From NCBI RefSeq assembly GCF_032341995.1, contig NZ_CP135439.1:3245501-3309500 (forward strand): 64,000 nt of DNA. Direction: 5' to 3'. A model generated the notes under the pieces. It was not told where the DNA came from. It was given only the letters and a program-made list of their open reading frames with translations, and did not search any database. Of the stretch, positions 62,264 to 64,000 are shown in pieces (within the stretch, counting starts at the first letter, position 1; every line of letters begins with the position of its first letter). The stretch comes from Domibacillus sp. DTU_2020_1001157_1_SI_ALB_TIR_016. GTDB taxonomy: Bacteria > Bacillota > Bacilli > Bacillales > Domibacillaceae. Made by a program: the position numbers and the translations under genes.

Positions 62264-63178
62264 TCACGGAGCCAAATGTGCCTCGATGATATTTTGAAGC
62301 TCCTGGAGATACACGTGCGCCATCCGGCCAAGCCGTGTTTTTTCATGTGCGATCCAGCCGACCGTAATCGTTTCATCTGCCTCAAGCGGTACTGGCACAA
62401 TATTCGAGCCGTTTAAATCCTCGCTTAAAATACCGGTAGAAATCGTGTAGCCATTCAATCCAATCAATAAATTAAACAGCGTAGCCCGGTCGCTCACCTG
62501 AATGCTTTTAGAGCGCGGAAGCGTGCTGAACAGCTCTTCTGCATAATAAAAGGAATTGAATTCCCCCTGCTCGAACGACAAGCGCGGGTATTCTTCCAGG
62601 TCTTCAAGCGTAACGGATGCTTGGCCGGCCAGTGGATTTTGAGCGCTGACAAAAATGTGCGGTTTCGCTTGGAACAGCGGATGAAACAAAAGCCCTTCTT
62701 CCTTCAGCAGCTGTCCCATCACTTTTTCATTAAAAGAGCTGATATAAAGAATCCCAATCTCGCTGCGCAGGTTTTTCACGTCCTCGATAATTTCATAGGT
62801 TCTCGTTTCACGCAGTGTAAACTGGTACTCATCTGCCCCATGCTTTTTAATCATGTCTACAAATGCATTGACGGCAAATGCATAATGCTGTGTGGAAACA
62901 GAGAAAAGCTGGCGTGCCGGCGGAGATCCTAAATAGCGCCGTTCAAGCAGTTCTGCCTGCTCGACTACCTGACGTGCATAGCCTAAAAATTCCGCTCCAT
63001 CTGTAGACAATGTAATGCCTTTTGGTGTCCGGATAAAAATAGTAATACCAAGTTCAGCCTCCAGCTCTTTCACGGCTTTCGACAAGCTCGGCTGTGACAA
63101 AAAAAGCCGGCGTGCCGCTTCATTAATCGAACCGCAGTGCACAATTTCAATCACATACTTTAACTGCTGCAGAGTCAT
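62264..63178 (-). CDS. LysR-family transcriptional regulator
   Basis: 304 residues. The HTH is MTLQQLKYVIEIVHCGSINE followed by AARRLFLSQPSLSKAVKELE, then the type-2 periplasmic-binding effector domain. AGAGGTAG precedes ATG 63178. The regulated genes are not apparent; the neighbours on both sides have other roles. The effector is unknown. Confidence 0.85.
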   Translation of the reverse strand: MTLQQLKYVIEIVHCGSINEAARRLFLSQPSLSKAVKELEAELGITIFIRTPKGITLSTDGAEFLGYARQVVEQAELLERRYLGSPPARQLFSVSTQHYAFAVNAFVDMIKKHGADEYQFTLRETRTYEIIEDVKNLRSEIGILYISSFNEKVMGQLLKEEGLLFHPLFQAKPHIFVSAQNPLAGQASVTLEDLEEYPRLSFEQGEFNSFYYAEELFSTLPRSKSIQVSDRATLFNLLIGLNGYTISTGILSEDLNGSNIVPVPLEADETITVGWIAHEKTRLGRMAHVYLQELQNIIEAHLAP

Positions 63179-63275
63179 TCTTCTACCTCTTTACTTTACA
63201 TATTGATATCTATTTTTCTAAACCCCTATTATGCCAAACAAAGACCGCTTTGTGAAACAAGGGATAGCACACACA

Positions 63276-63303
63276 AAAAAACCGCTGAGCAAGCTCAGCG
63301 GCC
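63276..63303 (-). terminator. Terminator of the P450-macrodomain operon
   Basis: CCGCTGAG, loop, CTCAGCGG then T7 on minus. The stem overlaps the macrodomain stop. Confidence 0.8.
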
Positions 63304-63858
63304 TTCTTCCTGCATAACGCGGTTCATAGCCGCTTCATAAATCCGGTAGTCGTGATCTGAAAACAATGTAAAAGCTACATAGCCAAATGCCTGCTTCTCC
63401 AGAAAATCGATGACCGTGCGGAGAGCGACAACCGCTGCCTGCTCGATCGGAAAACCGTATACACCGGTCGAGATGGATGGGAACGTGATGCTTTTAATCC
63501 CGTTATCTGCTGCCAGCATTAAGGTATTCTGGTAACAGGAAGCAAGCTTTTCTTCTTCTCCTTCTGACCCGCCGCCCCACACAGGGCCTACTGTGTGAAT
63601 CACATATTGAGCCGGCAGCTCATACCCTTTTGTCAGGACGGCTTCACCTGTTGCCAGCTCTTCCCCGTTCAGCTGTTCAGTACGGATTTTTTTGCACTCA
63701 TCCATTAGCGCATGCCCTGCTGCCTGGTGAATGGCTCCGTCTACCCCGCCGCCTCCAAGCAGTGACCCATTAGCGGCATTGACGATCGCTTCTGTTGTCT
63801 GCTCAGTAATGTCTCCGACCATGAGTTCAAGAACATTATCATTGATTTGTGTTTTCAT
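63295..63858 (-). CDS. Macrodomain protein (O-acetyl-ADP-ribose deacetylase type)
   Basis: 187 residues. LMVGDITEQTTEAIVNAAN, GGGGVDGAIHQAAG and ISTGVYGFPIEQAA are the ADP-ribose-binding loops of MacroD/YmdB-type hydrolases. AAAGGAG points to ATG 63858 rather than GTG 63867. It removes O-acetyl from ADP-ribose or mono-ADP-ribose from targets. It follows the P450 gene with its ribosome site inside the P450 end, so the two are one operon. Confidence 0.9.
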   Translation of the reverse strand: MKTQINDNVLELMVGDITEQTTEAIVNAANGSLLGGGGVDGAIHQAAGHALMDECKKIRTEQLNGEELATGEAVLTKGYELPAQYVIHTVGPVWGGGSEGEEEKLASCYQNTLMLAADNGIKSITFPSISTGVYGFPIEQAAVVALRTVIDFLEKQAFGYVAFTLFSDHDYRIYEAAMNRVMQEEGR

Positions 63859-63863
63859 TGTCT

Positions 63864-64000
63864 TCACTCCTTTAATTGGATGTTACGCATAATAAAGCCG
63901 CTTTTCGGCATGCTTGGCATGCTGGTCATACTGAAGCTGATATCCTGCTCAGGTACTTCGTAAGACAAGCGGTTAACGAGAAAATCAACGCTTACTTTCA
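63864..64000 (-). CDS. CYP152-type cytochrome P450 (fatty acid peroxygenase), C-terminal end only
   Basis: 44 codons before the TGA at 63864 read LVNRLSYEVPEQDISFS and MPSMPKSGFIMRNI. These match the C-terminus of P450BSbeta-like peroxygenases, which hydroxylate fatty acids with hydrogen peroxide. The heme-binding part lies beyond the right edge. Its end overlaps the macrodomain ribosome site. Confidence 0.7.
   Translation of the reverse strand, partial: KVSVDFLVNRLSYEVPEQDISFSMTSMPSMPKSGFIMRNIQLKE

Overview
The window looks like chromosome of an endospore-forming Bacillaceae bacterium (Bacillus/Domibacillus-like; I cannot name the species). The reasons are Shine-Dalgarno sites of the AAGGAGG type on nearly every gene, spore-coat CotF-domain proteins, two sporulation-type histidine kinases, a DnaB-type primosome domain, B. 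subtilis-like gene sets (ywrCBA, copZA-csoR, ytbED-ytcD, galKETR, yqjM) and Gram-positive riboswitches. No rRNA, tRNA, CRISPR array or prophage was seen. Both ends cut through genes: adenine deaminase on the left and a CYP152-type P450 on the right.

Layout. 1-7 kb: ade, a tautomerase, a manganese catalase/CotF spore operon, an MFS pump, an active-looking EAL phosphodiesterase and a DCC thiol oxidoreductase. 7-17 kb: an Lrp regulator with a split chromate transporter, an MFS carrier, a two-repeat cell-wall protein, a HAD phosphatase with a LacI regulator, an esterase, and DUF2243/CtaG. 18-27 kb is a metal and oxidative-stress block: csoR-copZ-copA, a cysteine-rich Csp copper store, cadC-cadA, an SOD with a long N-terminal extension, and an FNR behind a near-perfect Fur box. 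27-33 kb: an IS3-family element, an AKR/MFS/HxlR set and a DJ-1 protein. 32-38 kb: the galactose operon galK-galE-galT-galR, beside a secreted barrel enzyme controlled by a c-di-GMP-I riboswitch. 38-43 kb: TSUP, YiaA-like and DsbA-like genes, a PAS kinase, an MFS and a parS-like site. 43.5-52 kb: a complete guanidine assimilation locus with two separate guanidine-I riboswitches, one before the permease and one before the carboxyguanidine deiminase pair, guanidine carboxylase and allophanate hydrolase. 52-64 kb: mixed housekeeping and redox genes (YeeN, enoyl-CoA hydratase, NamA, MarR, thioredoxin, YpfJ, LOG, KinB-like kinase, LysR, macrodomain, P450).

The most unusual signal is a family of non-coding repeats (copies at 6.8, 12.4, 14.9 and 31.4 kb) with ends of the form CAGNNTGTAGACAAA. 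Each copy sits in a Rho-independent terminator, and the whole terminator hairpin is duplicated on both sides as a 26-28 bp direct repeat. Two copies are both 439 bp. A third is 274 bp, and the shortfall is explained exactly by two internal indels of 120 and 45 bp. The IS3 element at 27.4 kb has also split a terminator, in its loop. Other structures worth checking are a hairpin that would bury both the SD and the start codon of the SOD gene, a palindrome over the -10 of yeeN, an in-phase direct repeat in the gal promoter, perfect 40-44 bp palindromes, and a GCCGG hairpin family.
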